A DNA stretch of 64,000 nt from Sediminihaliea albiluteola (GTDB lineage Bacteria; Pseudomonadota; Gammaproteobacteria; Pseudomonadales; Halieaceae). Of the stretch, positions 17,923 to 26,643 are shown piece by piece. A model generated the notes under the pieces. It was not told the DNA's origin. It searched no databases and saw only the letters and a program-made list of their open reading frames with translations. Location of the stretch: positions 119,284 to 183,283 of the forward strand of contig NZ_JACFXU010000017.1 in assembly GCF_014077625.1 (NCBI RefSeq). Reading direction: 5' to 3'. The translations under genes and the position numbers were made by a program. How positions within the stretch are numbered: position 1 is the first letter of the stretch; each line of letters begins with the position of its first letter.

Positions 17923-20181
17923 ATGTCCGATATATTGGAAATGGATGCCGATGGCACAGAAAACGTGTCAATGCGGCAGTACACAGAAAAAGCTTATCTA
18001 GATTACTCGATGTACGTCATCCTCGATCGGGCGCTGCCCAACATCGGTGATGGTTTGAAGCCAGTTCAGCGGCGAATTATCTATGCCATGAGTGAGCTGG
18101 GCCTAAAGGCGACAGCCAAATTCAAAAAGTCCGCGCGCACCGTCGGTGATGTCATAGGTAAATTCCACCCTCATGGCGACAGTGCGGCCTATGAGGCCAT
18201 GGTGTTGATGGCACAGGACTTCAGCTACCGCTATCCATTGATTGATGGGCAGGGCAACTGGGGCTCCCCCGATGATCCTAAGTCCTTTGCTGCGATGCGT
18301 TACACTGAATCGCGTTTGACGCCTTATTCTGAGGCTCTGCTGGGTGAACTGGGTCAAGGCACCGTGGATTGGTTGCCAAACTTTGATGGCACCATGGATG
18401 AGCCTGCGGTACTGCCGGCCCAAGTCCCCAATGTCTTGCTCAACGGCATCACCGGTATTGCTGTGGGCATGGCAACCGATGTGCCGCCGCATAACCTGCG
18501 CGAAGTCGTGATGGCGACGGTGCAGATGCTGGATTCGCCTAAGTCTACGGTGGCCGATCTCTGTCAGCATATTCAGGGTCCTGATTACCCCACAGCTGCG
18601 GAAATTATCACGCCTCAAGAAGATATTATTTCGATGTATGAGACTGGGCGTGGCGGCATGCGCGTGCGTGCAGTGTGGGAGCGCGAGGGCGGCGATATCG
18701 TGGTGCGGGCGCTGCCTTTCCAGGTTTCAGGTTCCCGAGTGTTGGAGCAAATTGCCCAGCAGATGCAGGCTAAAAAGCTACCTATGGTGGCCGACCTGCG
18801 CGATGAGTCGGATCACGAAAACCCGACTCGGCTAGTCATTATCCCGCGCTCTAACCGGGTGGATGTCGATGCATTGATGAGCCATTTGTTTGCCACTACC
18901 GATCTTGAAAAGACCTACCGGGTCAACCTCAACATGATTGGTATTGATGGCCGTCCGGCAGTCAAAGCCCTCGATGTCATTCTTAAAGAGTGGATCACTT
19001 TTCGCACTAGCACTGTCCGACGCCGCTTGGAGTATCGCTTAGAGCGCGTGTTGCGCCGCCTGCATTTGCTAGAAGGTTACTTGGTGGCCTACCTCAATAT
19101 CGATGAGGTGATTCATATTATCCGCACTGAGGACAAGCCGAAGGCCGCTCTGATGGAGCGCTTTGGGATTACCGAGCTGCAGGCCGAAGCCATTTTAGAG
19201 TTGAAGCTGCGCAATCTAGCTAAACTCGAAGAAATGAAAATCCGCGGCGAGCAGGATGAGCTCAATAAAGAGCGTGAAGGCTTGGAGAAAACACTGGGTA
19301 GTGAAGCGCGCTTAAAAACTTTGATTAAAAAGGAGCTATTGGCTGCAGCTGAAGCCTATGGTGACGAGCGCCGCTCGCCGCTGGCTGAGCGGGAAGAGGC
19401 ACGGGCCTTTAGCGCCTTGGAGTTAATGAGCGCCGATCCGATTACAGTAGTGATATCAGAGAAAGGTTGGATTCGTTCCGCCAAGGGCCATGATATTGAC
19501 GCTAGCGCCCTGAGCTATAAGTCTGGTGATGCATTCAGTATGTCGGTCATAGGCCGCAGTAACCAGCCTGTGGTACTGCTAGATTCCACCGGTCGGGCCT
19601 ATAGTCTTGCCTCGCATAATTTGCCCTCAGCTCGGGGACAGGGCGAGCCAGTGACCGGGCGTATTAACCCGCCATCTGGGGTTACTTTTAGTGGCATGAT
19701 GATGGGGGTAGAAGAGCAGCTCTATCTGCTGGCGAGTGATGCGGGTTACGGTTTTGTCGCTAAGTTTAGCGACTTGCAGTCCAAAAACCGTGCCGGCAAA
19801 GCGGCTTTGACTCTCCCCAAAGGGGCGCAAGTTTTGCAGCCGGCGCCAATCATGCTGGAAGAGGGTGAAGATGGCTGGGTGGCGGCGCTGTCCAATGAGG
19901 GGCGCTTGCTGGTATTCCCCCTAGCTGATTTGCCGCAAATGGCTCGCGGTAAGGGCAATAAGATTATTGGCATCCCCACGGCCCGGTTACAGGCTCGAGA
20001 GGAGTTCATGCTGGGTGTTCAGGTGCTCAGCGAGAAGCAATCGCTGGTGGTGTACGCTGGTAAACGCCACCTGAGTCTGAAGTTTAGTGAGCTTGAGCAC
20101 TACCGCGGCGAGCGCGGGCGGCGCGGCAATAAGCTGCCTCGCGGCTTCCAGAAAGTTGATAGTATCGCGGTAGAAGGCTAG
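17923..20181 (+). CDS. parC: DNA topoisomerase IV subunit A
   Basis: 752 residues, the same length as E. coli ParC. The N-terminal winged-helix and tower domains contain the active-site pair Arg126-Tyr127 ([10 protein letters not shown]), which makes the transient DNA-protein link. The C-terminal part has degenerate beta-pinwheel blades rather than the GyrA box, which favours ParC over GyrA. The quinolone-resistance region reads [13 protein letters not shown] with Ser87 and Glu91, the susceptible-type residues. A ribosome site AGGG lies eight bases upstream. It unlinks daughter chromosomes with ParE, which is not in this window. Confidence 0.97.
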   Translation: MSDILEMDADGTENVSMRQYTEKAYLDYSMYVILDRALPNIGDGLKPVQRRIIYAMSELGLKATAKFKKSARTVGDVIGKFHPHGDSAAYEAMVLMAQDFSYRYPLIDGQGNWGSPDDPKSFAAMRYTESRLTPYSEALLGELGQGTVDWLPNFDGTMDEPAVLPAQVPNVLLNGITGIAVGMATDVPPHNLREVVMATVQMLDSPKSTVADLCQHIQGPDYPTAAEIITPQEDIISMYETGRGGMRVRAVWEREGGDIVVRALPFQVSGSRVLEQIAQQMQAKKLPMVADLRDESDHENPTRLVIIPRSNRVDVDALMSHLFATTDLEKTYRVNLNMIGIDGRPAVKALDVILKEWITFRTSTVRRRLEYRLERVLRRLHLLEGYLVAYLNIDEVIHIIRTEDKPKAALMERFGITELQAEAILELKLRNLAKLEEMKIRGEQDELNKEREGLEKTLGSEARLKTLIKKELLAAAEAYGDERRSPLAEREEARAFSALELMSADPITVVISEKGWIRSAKGHDIDASALSYKSGDAFSMSVIGRSNQPVVLLDSTGRAYSLASHNLPSARGQGEPVTGRINPPSGVTFSGMMMGVEEQLYLLASDAGYGFVAKFSDLQSKNRAGKAALTLPKGAQVLQPAPIMLEEGEDGWVAALSNEGRLLVFPLADLPQMARGKGNKIIGIPTARLQAREEFMLGVQVLSEKQSLVVYAGKRHLSLKFSELEHYRGERGRRGNKLPRGFQKVDSIAVEG

Positions 20182-20193
20182 AGCTAGCGCCAA

Positions 20194-20213
20194 GGCCGAG
20201 CCGTGGCTCGGCC
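20194..20213. terminator. Hairpin between convergent parC and the AhpA/YtjB-family gene
   Basis: GGCCGAGCC (20194-20202) and GGCTCGGCC (20205-20213) form a near-perfect stem in the 56-base convergent gap. There is no strong T-run on either side, so it is a plausible but weak bidirectional terminator. Confidence 0.5.
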
Positions 20214-20237
20214 AGTTCTCAGTTAGCAGGGTATAAG

Positions 20238-21482
20238 CTATAGTGGCGCGCTTAAACGCCGCAATATCAGCTGTAACTGCCGTTCTAGGAGGTCCTGATA
20301 AGGCCCTTCAAAGCGGTCTAAAATTGCATAGTCACTCAACTCGCTAGGCTGCTGTTCTAAGCGGCCGCTGATGTCGACGTCCTCGCAAACACCTGGTGAG
20401 AGCATGACCCGGGGTGGTTTACTGGCACAGACTGCCTGTAATTCATCCAGGGTGTGCTGCATGTACAGGCCGGGGTAAATATCCCTTTCGTCGCCTAGGC
20501 CGAGTTCGCTATGGGCCACCGCCATGGCAATGCCCAAGGACAGTGACATTTGTTTTTCCAGTTCACGGGATACTGCATGAACCAGCCAGGCACAAGAGGC
20601 GGCGCGGAAAGCGCTACTGCCAGCGCTGCTTTCTCCGCTGAAATAGACCGCTAGTCCAAACTGGCGCATTACCTGGATCTTGCCGCCGTAAAACCCTGCT
20701 GCGGCGTATACAATTTGGTGCAGGCGGTCGGTATAGCGGTGTAGTGACTGCTCGTCCAAGGTGTCGACGTAGCCCATTAAGCTGGTCAGGTGCAGGTATA
20801 AGATCGCGCTGCTGTCGTAGTTTTCATCGCGGGCTTCGGTATTGCTGCGTGCGCGCAGCAGGTCCATGGGCAAGGCTTTGATGGCCTGGCTCAGGGCCTG
20901 GACTTCGTTTTCTGGCGCTGCACTAGCGCTGTTTTCCTCTAAAGCAACCGAGCGTTTGAGCTGTAGCAGTCGTTTGCCCAGACGCTGTCCGAGGTGCAGG
21001 CTCAGGCCGTAGACCGCAATGCTAAGCAGAATCGCCAGACCCAGCAGGCTTAGAATAAAGCGCCAGCGGGCGGCTTGAGCTGAGTCGGCGCTGAGTGAAA
21101 TGACCACTTCACCGGCGATATCGGAAGCGATGCGCACGGGTGCGCGGTATTCACGCAATTCCGCGCTGGTGGCCTTGCCAGCTTGACCGAGTGCCTTGCC
21201 TTCAACATCAAATACAGTCACTTGCTCTGCCGGTGAGGTGCTGACAAAACGCTGTAGTGTGGCGCCCATGCTCAGTAAGTCACCGGTCTCCATGGCGGAA
21301 CCAAGGCGACTGGCAATCTGTTGTGCGAGTGCTGTGCCATGTTCTGCTTGCTGAGACTGCAAGAGGTGTTGGCTGGATGTGGTTGCTAGCACCACTAGTG
21401 AAAGGCTCACAAATAAGCAGCAACTTGCTGCAGTGAGAGCGAGTTGTTGTCCTAGGCTTAAGTTTTGTATCCGTTTAATCAC
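20238..21482 (-). CDS. AhpA/YtjB-family membrane protein with degenerate nucleotide-cyclase-like domain
   Basis: 414 residues. Two membrane helices (about 13-34 and 141-163) frame a periplasmic sensor-like region. Cytoplasmic residues 223-370 have the pattern of a class III adenylate/guanylate cyclase domain: a leading strand with ILYLHLTSLMGYVDTLDEQSL, a YGGKIQVMRQFGLAVYF segment where cyclases read GG-x-K-x-GD-x-hydrophobic-F, and SLGIAMAVA. The two metal-binding Asp residues appear to be missing (first near 228-231, second near 274-275), so catalysis is unlikely. Position opposite serB matches E. coli ytjB (smp) and the AhpA family linked to hemolysin expression. E. coli YtjB is shorter and lacks this C-terminal part as far as I recall. 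Membership of the family is inferred from topology and context. Confidence 0.7.
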   Translation of the reverse strand: MIKRIQNLSLGQQLALTAASCCLFVSLSLVVLATTSSQHLLQSQQAEHGTALAQQIASRLGSAMETGDLLSMGATLQRFVSTSPAEQVTVFDVEGKALGQAGKATSAELREYRAPVRIASDIAGEVVISLSADSAQAARWRFILSLLGLAILLSIAVYGLSLHLGQRLGKRLLQLKRSVALEENSASAAPENEVQALSQAIKALPMDLLRARSNTEARDENYDSSAILYLHLTSLMGYVDTLDEQSLHRYTDRLHQIVYAAAGFYGGKIQVMRQFGLAVYFSGESSAGSSAFRAASCAWLVHAVSRELEKQMSLSLGIAMAVAHSELGLGDERDIYPGLYMQHTLDELQAVCASKPPRVMLSPGVCEDVDISGRLEQQPSELSDYAILDRFEGPYQDLLERQLQLILRRLSAPL

Positions 21483-21626
21483 GCCGGCTGCCGTTTAATT
21501 CGCAAAAAGTCACAGTATAAACCACCGGCGCAGCGCTGTAGTCCCAATTTGCAGCTTTCCCCAGCCTGTTTCATACACTATGTTCGGCGGGTAGAATAGC
21601 GACCTTCGCTTCCACGAGACCCCCCT

Positions 21627-22844
21627 GTGAACGAGATTTTGTTAATTACTTTGTCGGGCCCTGACCGCGCGGGTATTACCACTGCGGTGACCGATATTTT
21701 GGCGCAACATACGGTTAGCGTATTGGATATCGGGCAGGCTGTGATTCACTCCACCTTGTCGATGGGCTTGTTGGTTGAACTACCACAGCAGCTCGATCGG
21801 CCGCAGCTGCTGAGTGCGCTGCAAGTTTTTGCTGCAGATAAAGGTCTGCGCTTGGGCTGTGAGTCAGTATCTGCCGAGAGTTATAGCAGCTGGGTTGATG
21901 CTCAGGGGCGGGCGCGTTACATCATTACCTTATTGGCGCGTAAAATTACCGCCTCACAAGTGTCGCGAGTGAGCGCGGTATTCGCTGCCCACGGTTTGGG
22001 TATTGATGGCATTACTCGGCTATCTGGCCGCTTGCCACTCGGCGAGGTAGCGCCCTTGAGCAAGGCTTGTGTGGAGTTTTCGGTGCGCGGCCCCTTGGCT
22101 GATCCCGAAGCGTTTCGGCGTGACTTGCTGGAATTAACCAGTAGTTTAGAAATCGATCTCGCTTTGCAGCAGGACAATATGTTCCGTCGCAACCGCCGCC
22201 TAGTTGCCTTTGATATGGACTCTACCTTGATTGAGGCAGAGGTTATCGATGAGTTGGCTGTCGAAGCCGGGGTCGGTGATCAGGTCAGCGCGATCACTGA
22301 GCGGGCCATGCGCGGCGAAATTGATTTTAATGAAAGCTTCCGAGCTCGGGTGGCGCTGCTTAAAGGCCTGCCGGAAACCGCTCTGGAAAAAATCGCCGAA
22401 CGCCTGCAAATAACCGAGGGGGCGGAACACCTGATTGCCACGCTGCGGCAGCTGGGCTACCGCACTGCCATATTGTCCGGGGGCTTTACTTATTTCGCCA
22501 AGCGACTGCAGCAGCGTCTGGGCATTGATCATGTCTATGCTAACGAGCTAGATATCGTCGATGGTTTTGTGACAGGCGAGGTTCGCGGAGAAATAGTGGA
22601 CGGTCGGCGTAAAGCTGAGTTGCTGCGTGAGATCGCGGGCCGCGAAGGCATTGATATGCAGCAGGTGATCGCCGTCGGTGATGGCGCCAATGATTTGCCG
22701 ATGCTGAGTATTGCTGGGCTGGGGGTGGCGTTCAGAGCTAAACCACTGGTGAAACAGTCAGCCGAGCAATCCATTTCCACCTTGGGCTTGGATGCAATCC
22801 TCTATCTGCTGGGTATTTCAGATCGCTACCAGAACGCCGATTAA
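21627..22844 (+). CDS. serB: Phosphoserine phosphatase
   Basis: 405 residues starting at GTG 21627. Two N-terminal ACT-like regions (LITLSGPDRAGITTAVTD near the start, a second near 90-175) precede the HAD phosphatase domain. The nucleophile motif AFDMDSTLIEAEVIDEL starts near 194, followed by ILSGGFTYF and the metal motif VGDGANDLPML. It catalyses the last step of serine synthesis. The long form with ACT domains is standard in pseudomonads. It is divergent from the AhpA/YtjB-family gene, as in E. coli. Confidence 0.96.
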   Translation: MNEILLITLSGPDRAGITTAVTDILAQHTVSVLDIGQAVIHSTLSMGLLVELPQQLDRPQLLSALQVFAADKGLRLGCESVSAESYSSWVDAQGRARYIITLLARKITASQVSRVSAVFAAHGLGIDGITRLSGRLPLGEVAPLSKACVEFSVRGPLADPEAFRRDLLELTSSLEIDLALQQDNMFRRNRRLVAFDMDSTLIEAEVIDELAVEAGVGDQVSAITERAMRGEIDFNESFRARVALLKGLPETALEKIAERLQITEGAEHLIATLRQLGYRTAILSGGFTYFAKRLQQRLGIDHVYANELDIVDGFVTGEVRGEIVDGRRKAELLREIAGREGIDMQQVIAVGDGANDLPMLSIAGLGVAFRAKPLVKQSAEQSISTLGLDAILYLLGISDRYQNAD

Positions 22845-23003
22845 TAGCGCAGGCTGGCACTTAGGCCAAAGCTTTAGCGCAGCGAGGGGGCCGCAAAGCT
22901 CCTTTTGCCTTGAGCCCAGCGCAAACTGCGGCGCCCAGCCCTGCCAATACGAGCCTGCTTGAGTTATCATTAGCGCCCAATTTTTGTAGTGGCACGGGAA
23001 ACC

Positions 23004-23576
23004 ATGGCTAATTACTCAACTAATGAATTTCGTTCTGGGCTCAAGGTCATGTTGGACGGCGACCCCTGTAGCATTCTTGACAACGAGTTTGTCAAGCCCG
23101 GGAAAGGGCAGGCTTTTAACCGAGTTCGTCTGCGTAACTTGAAGACTGGTCGGGTCTGGGACCGCACCTTTAAATCCGGCGAGACTCTCGAAGGGGCGGA
23201 TGTGGTAGATCGCACCATGGAGTACCTCTATACCGATGGTGAGTTCTATTACTTTATGGAGCCGGACACCTTTGAGCAGCATCAAGCAGATGCCAAAGCG
23301 GTGGGCGATGCCCATATCTGGCTGAAAGAGCAGGACCCCTGCGAAGTCACTTTATACAACGGTACGCCATTGTCGGTCGCGCCACCGAACTTCGTGGAGC
23401 TGGAAATCGTAGAAACAGACCCAGGTCTCAAAGGCGACACTGCCCAAGGCGGTAACAAGCCGGCTAAGTTAAGTACTGGAGCGGTAGTTAAAGTGCCTTT
23501 GTTCTTGGCTGAGGGCGAAGTGATTCGGGTTGATACCCGCACTGGTGAATACCAGGGGCGCGCTAGTAAATCTTAA
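23004..23576 (+). CDS. efp: Translation elongation factor P
   Basis: 190 residues from ATG 23004 ([14 protein letters not shown]), with GGGA just upstream; a GTG 15 bases earlier is in frame but unlikely. Domain I carries the modification loop VKPGKGQAF with Lys34 at the tip, the residue lysylated by EpmA in E. coli, rather than the Arg used with EarP in Pseudomonas aeruginosa. Domains II and III have the usual [10 protein letters not shown] and [12 protein letters not shown] segments. It relieves ribosome stalling at polyproline. Its ligase gene follows three bases later. Confidence 0.97.
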   Translation: MANYSTNEFRSGLKVMLDGDPCSILDNEFVKPGKGQAFNRVRLRNLKTGRVWDRTFKSGETLEGADVVDRTMEYLYTDGEFYYFMEPDTFEQHQADAKAVGDAHIWLKEQDPCEVTLYNGTPLSVAPPNFVELEIVETDPGLKGDTAQGGNKPAKLSTGAVVKVPLFLAEGEVIRVDTRTGEYQGRASKS

Positions 23577-23579
23577 GGC

Positions 23580-24539
23580 ATGTCTGATTGGCAGCCAGGC
23601 GCAGGCTTAGCGCAACTGCGGGCCCGCGCCAAACTCCTGAGCACCATCCGTAGCTTTTTCGCTCAACGTGAGGTGCTCGAAGTGGAAACGCCATTGCTGT
23701 GCAGCAGTGGCATCACTGACCCATCCATCGAACCTCTGATCGTCGCTAGCGGAGCCTCGCTACCCGGCGCTGAGCGCTATCTGCAAACTTCCCCCGAATA
23801 CGCCATGAAGCGCCTTCTGGCCGCTGGCAGTGGCTCTATTTACCAGCTTACCCGCGCCTTTCGCGACGGCGAAGCAGGCAGTCGCCACAACCCAGAGTTC
23901 AGCATGTTGGAGTGGTATCGAACGGACTTTGATCACCATGCGCTGATGGAGGAGGTGGCGGACTTGGTCGGCGAGTGTCTCGGCCGGAGAGGGTGGCAAA
24001 AGTTTAGCTATCGAGAGCTGTTCCAGCGCAGCCTCAACATCGACCCGCATACTGCCAGTGTTGATGAGCTCGAGCGTATAGCCCGCAGCGGCCACGATCT
24101 CGGCACACTGTCGGGCAATCGGGACTTTTGGCTCGATGTGTTGATGACACATGAAGTGGAACCTTGGCTAGCTACGCAAGGGTTGTGCTTTGTTTATGAC
24201 TACCCGGCTTCACAAGCGGCGCTAGCTAAGATCGTTGAGGTCGATGGTGTGTCAGTCGGGCAGCGCTTTGAGCTCTATGTTGATGGCGTGGAGTTGGCCA
24301 ATGGCTACCATGAGCTGAGGAACGCAGAGGAGCAGCGCGCGCGTTTCGAGGCGGATAATCAGCGTCGCAGAGCCTCTGGGCAGCCGGCAAGGCCAATCGA
24401 TCAGCGTTTATTGGCGGCGCTAGAAGCCGGTCTGCCGCACTGTAGTGGCGTCGCACTGGGGCTGGATCGACTGTTGATGCTGGTCAGCGGCGAGAGTGAC
24501 ATCCGCCGTGTCTTAGCCTTTGACTGGAGTCGCAGCTAG
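23580..24539 (+). CDS. epmA: EF-P beta-lysylation ligase EpmA (LysRS paralog)
   Basis: 319 residues, close to the 325 of E. coli EpmA. It is a class II lysyl-tRNA-synthetase catalytic core without the anticodon-binding domain: motif 1 near VETPLLCSSGITDPSIEP, motif 2 in TRAFRDGEAGSRHNPEF, and motif 3 with GVALGLDRLLML near the C-terminus. It attaches beta-lysine to Lys34 of EF-P. It lies three bases after efp, so the factor and its modifier are cotranscribed. The aminomutase epmB is not in this window. Confidence 0.96.
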   Translation: MSDWQPGAGLAQLRARAKLLSTIRSFFAQREVLEVETPLLCSSGITDPSIEPLIVASGASLPGAERYLQTSPEYAMKRLLAAGSGSIYQLTRAFRDGEAGSRHNPEFSMLEWYRTDFDHHALMEEVADLVGECLGRRGWQKFSYRELFQRSLNIDPHTASVDELERIARSGHDLGTLSGNRDFWLDVLMTHEVEPWLATQGLCFVYDYPASQAALAKIVEVDGVSVGQRFELYVDGVELANGYHELRNAEEQRARFEADNQRRRASGQPARPIDQRLLAALEAGLPHCSGVALGLDRLLMLVSGESDIRRVLAFDWSRS

Positions 24540-24558
24540 GAGACCCAGTAGCGCTGCC

Positions 24559-25008
24559 TTATGTTGATAGCACCGCGGGCCCGTAACCCTCGATAAACTC
24601 CACCGGCATGCGTCGCGGCCGGCCGCTACTGATCTCAATGCAGACAAAGTGCATTAGGCCGCGCAGCAGGGTTACGCAGTCGCTAGGGCGAATAATTTGA
24701 AAGGCGCGCTGCATGCTGAGTTTGCCATCCCAGCCTGTGATCCAGGTGCCTGCCACTAGAGTTTCACCCTCCCGCGAAGCTTGTAAGTAGTCGAACTCAG
24801 AACGCCTAATGGCCATTGCTCGATCGAGCGCATGATAGCTATCTTGATCTAAACCAAGTGCAACTGAATGGGCCCAGGCCACCTGCTCGCACCACCGTAC
24901 GTAGACGGTGTTGTTAGTGTGCAATAGCTCATCGATATCTTCAGGGGCTACCTTGAGCTCAAGGGTAAAGGGATCGGGGTGATCCCAGAGCTTATCCCAT
25001 TCCTTCAC
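24559..25008 (-). CDS. Hotdog-fold acyl-CoA thioesterase
   Basis: 149 residues from GTG 25008, which overlaps the nhaC stop as GTGA; a longer frame reads back through nhaC and is not convincing. GCGGAT about nine bases upstream could be the ribosome site. The sequence has the 4-hydroxybenzoyl-CoA thioesterase pattern: a leading strand (FTLELKVAPEDID), the helix LLHTNNTVYVRWCEQVAWAHS with the usual D-x(5-6)-NN-Y arrangement, and strands RRSEFDYLQASREGETLVAGTWI. It probably hydrolyses an acyl-CoA in the cytoplasm; the acyl group cannot be named. Confidence 0.85.
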   Translation of the reverse strand: MKEWDKLWDHPDPFTLELKVAPEDIDELLHTNNTVYVRWCEQVAWAHSVALGLDQDSYHALDRAMAIRRSEFDYLQASREGETLVAGTWITGWDGKLSMQRAFQIIRPSDCVTLLRGLMHFVCIEISSGRPRRMPVEFIEGYGPAVLST

Positions 25009-26474
25009 TGGCTTGTATCCGCTGCAATACGGTGATTTTCTAAGGGCTTCATCGCAATGTTGAAGAAGGCGTAGAAAATTGCAATGAAGGGACACAGGAG
25101 GTTGAAGAAGGCAAAGGGGGCATAGGTGAGTGTAGCGACGCCCAAGGTTGCCGACATATAAGCCCCACAAGTATTCCAGGGAATCAGTGCTGAGGTCAGT
25201 GTCGCGGAGTCCTCTAGTGTGCGCGATAAGTTGAGGCGCGATAGGCCGAAGCGTTCGTATTCATCCTTGTACATACGCCCGGGCAGTGCCACTGAAATAA
25301 ACTGATCGGCCGCTAAAATATTGGTGCCGATACAGGTGAATACAGTGGTCGTTACCAGGGAACCAACGCTATGCACACCTTTCAAAGCAATGGTGAGCAG
25401 GTAACGTAAAATGCCGGTGCGCTCGAGGATGCCGCCAAAGCCTAGCGCAGAAATAATCAGCCACACGGTGTTGAGCATACTGCTCATACCACCTTTGCTT
25501 AGCAGGGCATCAAGAAATTCGTTGCCGCTGTCTGAGATGTAGCCATCGAACAGGCTCATCCACACCCCTTGCAGCAAGGCAAAGCCATGGCTTTTGTCGC
25601 TGGCGGCGAGTTTTATTACCGCATCGGGCTGGAAAATTACGGCAAATACAGCGCCGACCAAGGCACTGATAATAATCGCTGGGTAAGCCGGAAAGCGCTT
25701 GTAGACTAGAGTCAGCATAAGCACCAGCGGCAGCAGTAGATGTAGGCCGATATTAAATTCCTGCCGCAGGCTGTTTTGCAGTGCTTGAATTTCATCGGGG
25801 GTGGCGGCATCGGAGCTGCCGATCAAAGCAAAGATGACTAAAGCGATCACAAAAGCCGGTACCGTGGTCCACAGCATGTGGCGAATATGCTCGAATAAAT
25901 CAACACTAGTCGCGGCGGCGGCAAGGTTGGTAGTGTCCGACATAGGCGATAGTTTATCGCCAAAATAAGCGCCAGAAATGATCGCGCCGGCAGTGATTGC
26001 AGGGGATAAGTCGAAGCTACCGGCTATCCCCATCAAGCCGATACCTAGGGTGCCGGCAACGGTCCAGGAGCTGCCGATGCTGATGGCAACAATGGCGCAA
26101 ATGGCGGCGCTAGCGGCGTAAAAAATTGATGGCTCTAGCACCTGAACACCATAGTAGATCATGGCGGGCACAGTTCCGCTGAGGATCCAAGTGCCAATCA
26201 GCATACCCACAGATAACAGAATTAGCGTGGGGCCCAAGCCAACTCCAATGCCGTCGATAATGCCTTGCTGGCAGTCCTTCCAGCTAATGCCGGTGCGCTG
26301 GCCGACTAATGCGGTGACACCAGCGGCCAACACCAAAGCGATTTGGTTGGCGCCGTATGAGGAGTCGGAGCTAAATAAGTACACCGAACAAGCCAGTAAG
26401 GCGATAAGAAAAAGTATTGGCGTCAGTGCAAGGGCTAGGGTTAAACGGGGATTTTCGTGGGCGGACACGCTCAA
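25005..26474 (-). CDS. nhaC: Na+/H+ antiporter, NhaC family
   Basis: 489 residues with about twelve hydrophobic segments. The family core motif is seen around 165-190 (AGAIISGAYFGDKLSPMSDTTNLAAAA), with the acidic and Ser/Thr residues thought to bind sodium; a second half follows with LAADQFISVALPGRMYKDEY and LSRTLEDSATLTSALIPWN. It exchanges external protons for internal sodium at the inner membrane, in keeping with a marine habit. It shares a four-base overlap with the thioesterase downstream. Substrates such as malate/lactate (MleN type) cannot be excluded within this family. Confidence 0.93.
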   Translation of the reverse strand: MSVSAHENPRLTLALALTPILFLIALLACSVYLFSSDSSYGANQIALVLAAGVTALVGQRTGISWKDCQQGIIDGIGVGLGPTLILLSVGMLIGTWILSGTVPAMIYYGVQVLEPSIFYAASAAICAIVAISIGSSWTVAGTLGIGLMGIAGSFDLSPAITAGAIISGAYFGDKLSPMSDTTNLAAAATSVDLFEHIRHMLWTTVPAFVIALVIFALIGSSDAATPDEIQALQNSLRQEFNIGLHLLLPLVLMLTLVYKRFPAYPAIIISALVGAVFAVIFQPDAVIKLAASDKSHGFALLQGVWMSLFDGYISDSGNEFLDALLSKGGMSSMLNTVWLIISALGFGGILERTGILRYLLTIALKGVHSVGSLVTTTVFTCIGTNILAADQFISVALPGRMYKDEYERFGLSRLNLSRTLEDSATLTSALIPWNTCGAYMSATLGVATLTYAPFAFFNLLCPFIAIFYAFFNIAMKPLENHRIAADTSQ

Positions 26475-26580
26475 AATAACTTGCTCTTCTGATAACGGTT
26501 GGGTGCGCAGGCACAGGAATCTGTGCAGAATGCCTCAAAACCCGCTGAGGGTACAGTTACAGCGCATTGGCTTAGAGCAT

Positions 26581-26609
26581 CTGACAGTGTGCAGGTGATC
26601 ACGTAATAT
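26581..26609 (+). promoter_or_regulatory. Putative sigma-70 promoter of the sugar dehydrogenase gene
   Basis: CTGACA (26581-26586), a 17-base spacer and TAATAT (26604-26609). Five of six bases match the -35 consensus and four of six the -10. Transcription would start about 28 bases before the ATG. Confidence 0.6.
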
Positions 26610-26643
26610 ACGCTTTCACTCGATTCCGTAGGACCTAGCGTAA

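Noticed and set aside
18103..18618. 171-residue open frame antisense to parC
   Set aside because: Entirely inside the conserved ParC breakage domain; Arg/His-rich composition typical of an antisense shadow.
22989..23003. Upstream GTG that would lengthen EF-P by five residues
   Set aside because: The next ATG gives the usual EF-P start MANYSTNEF and has a better-placed ribosome site.
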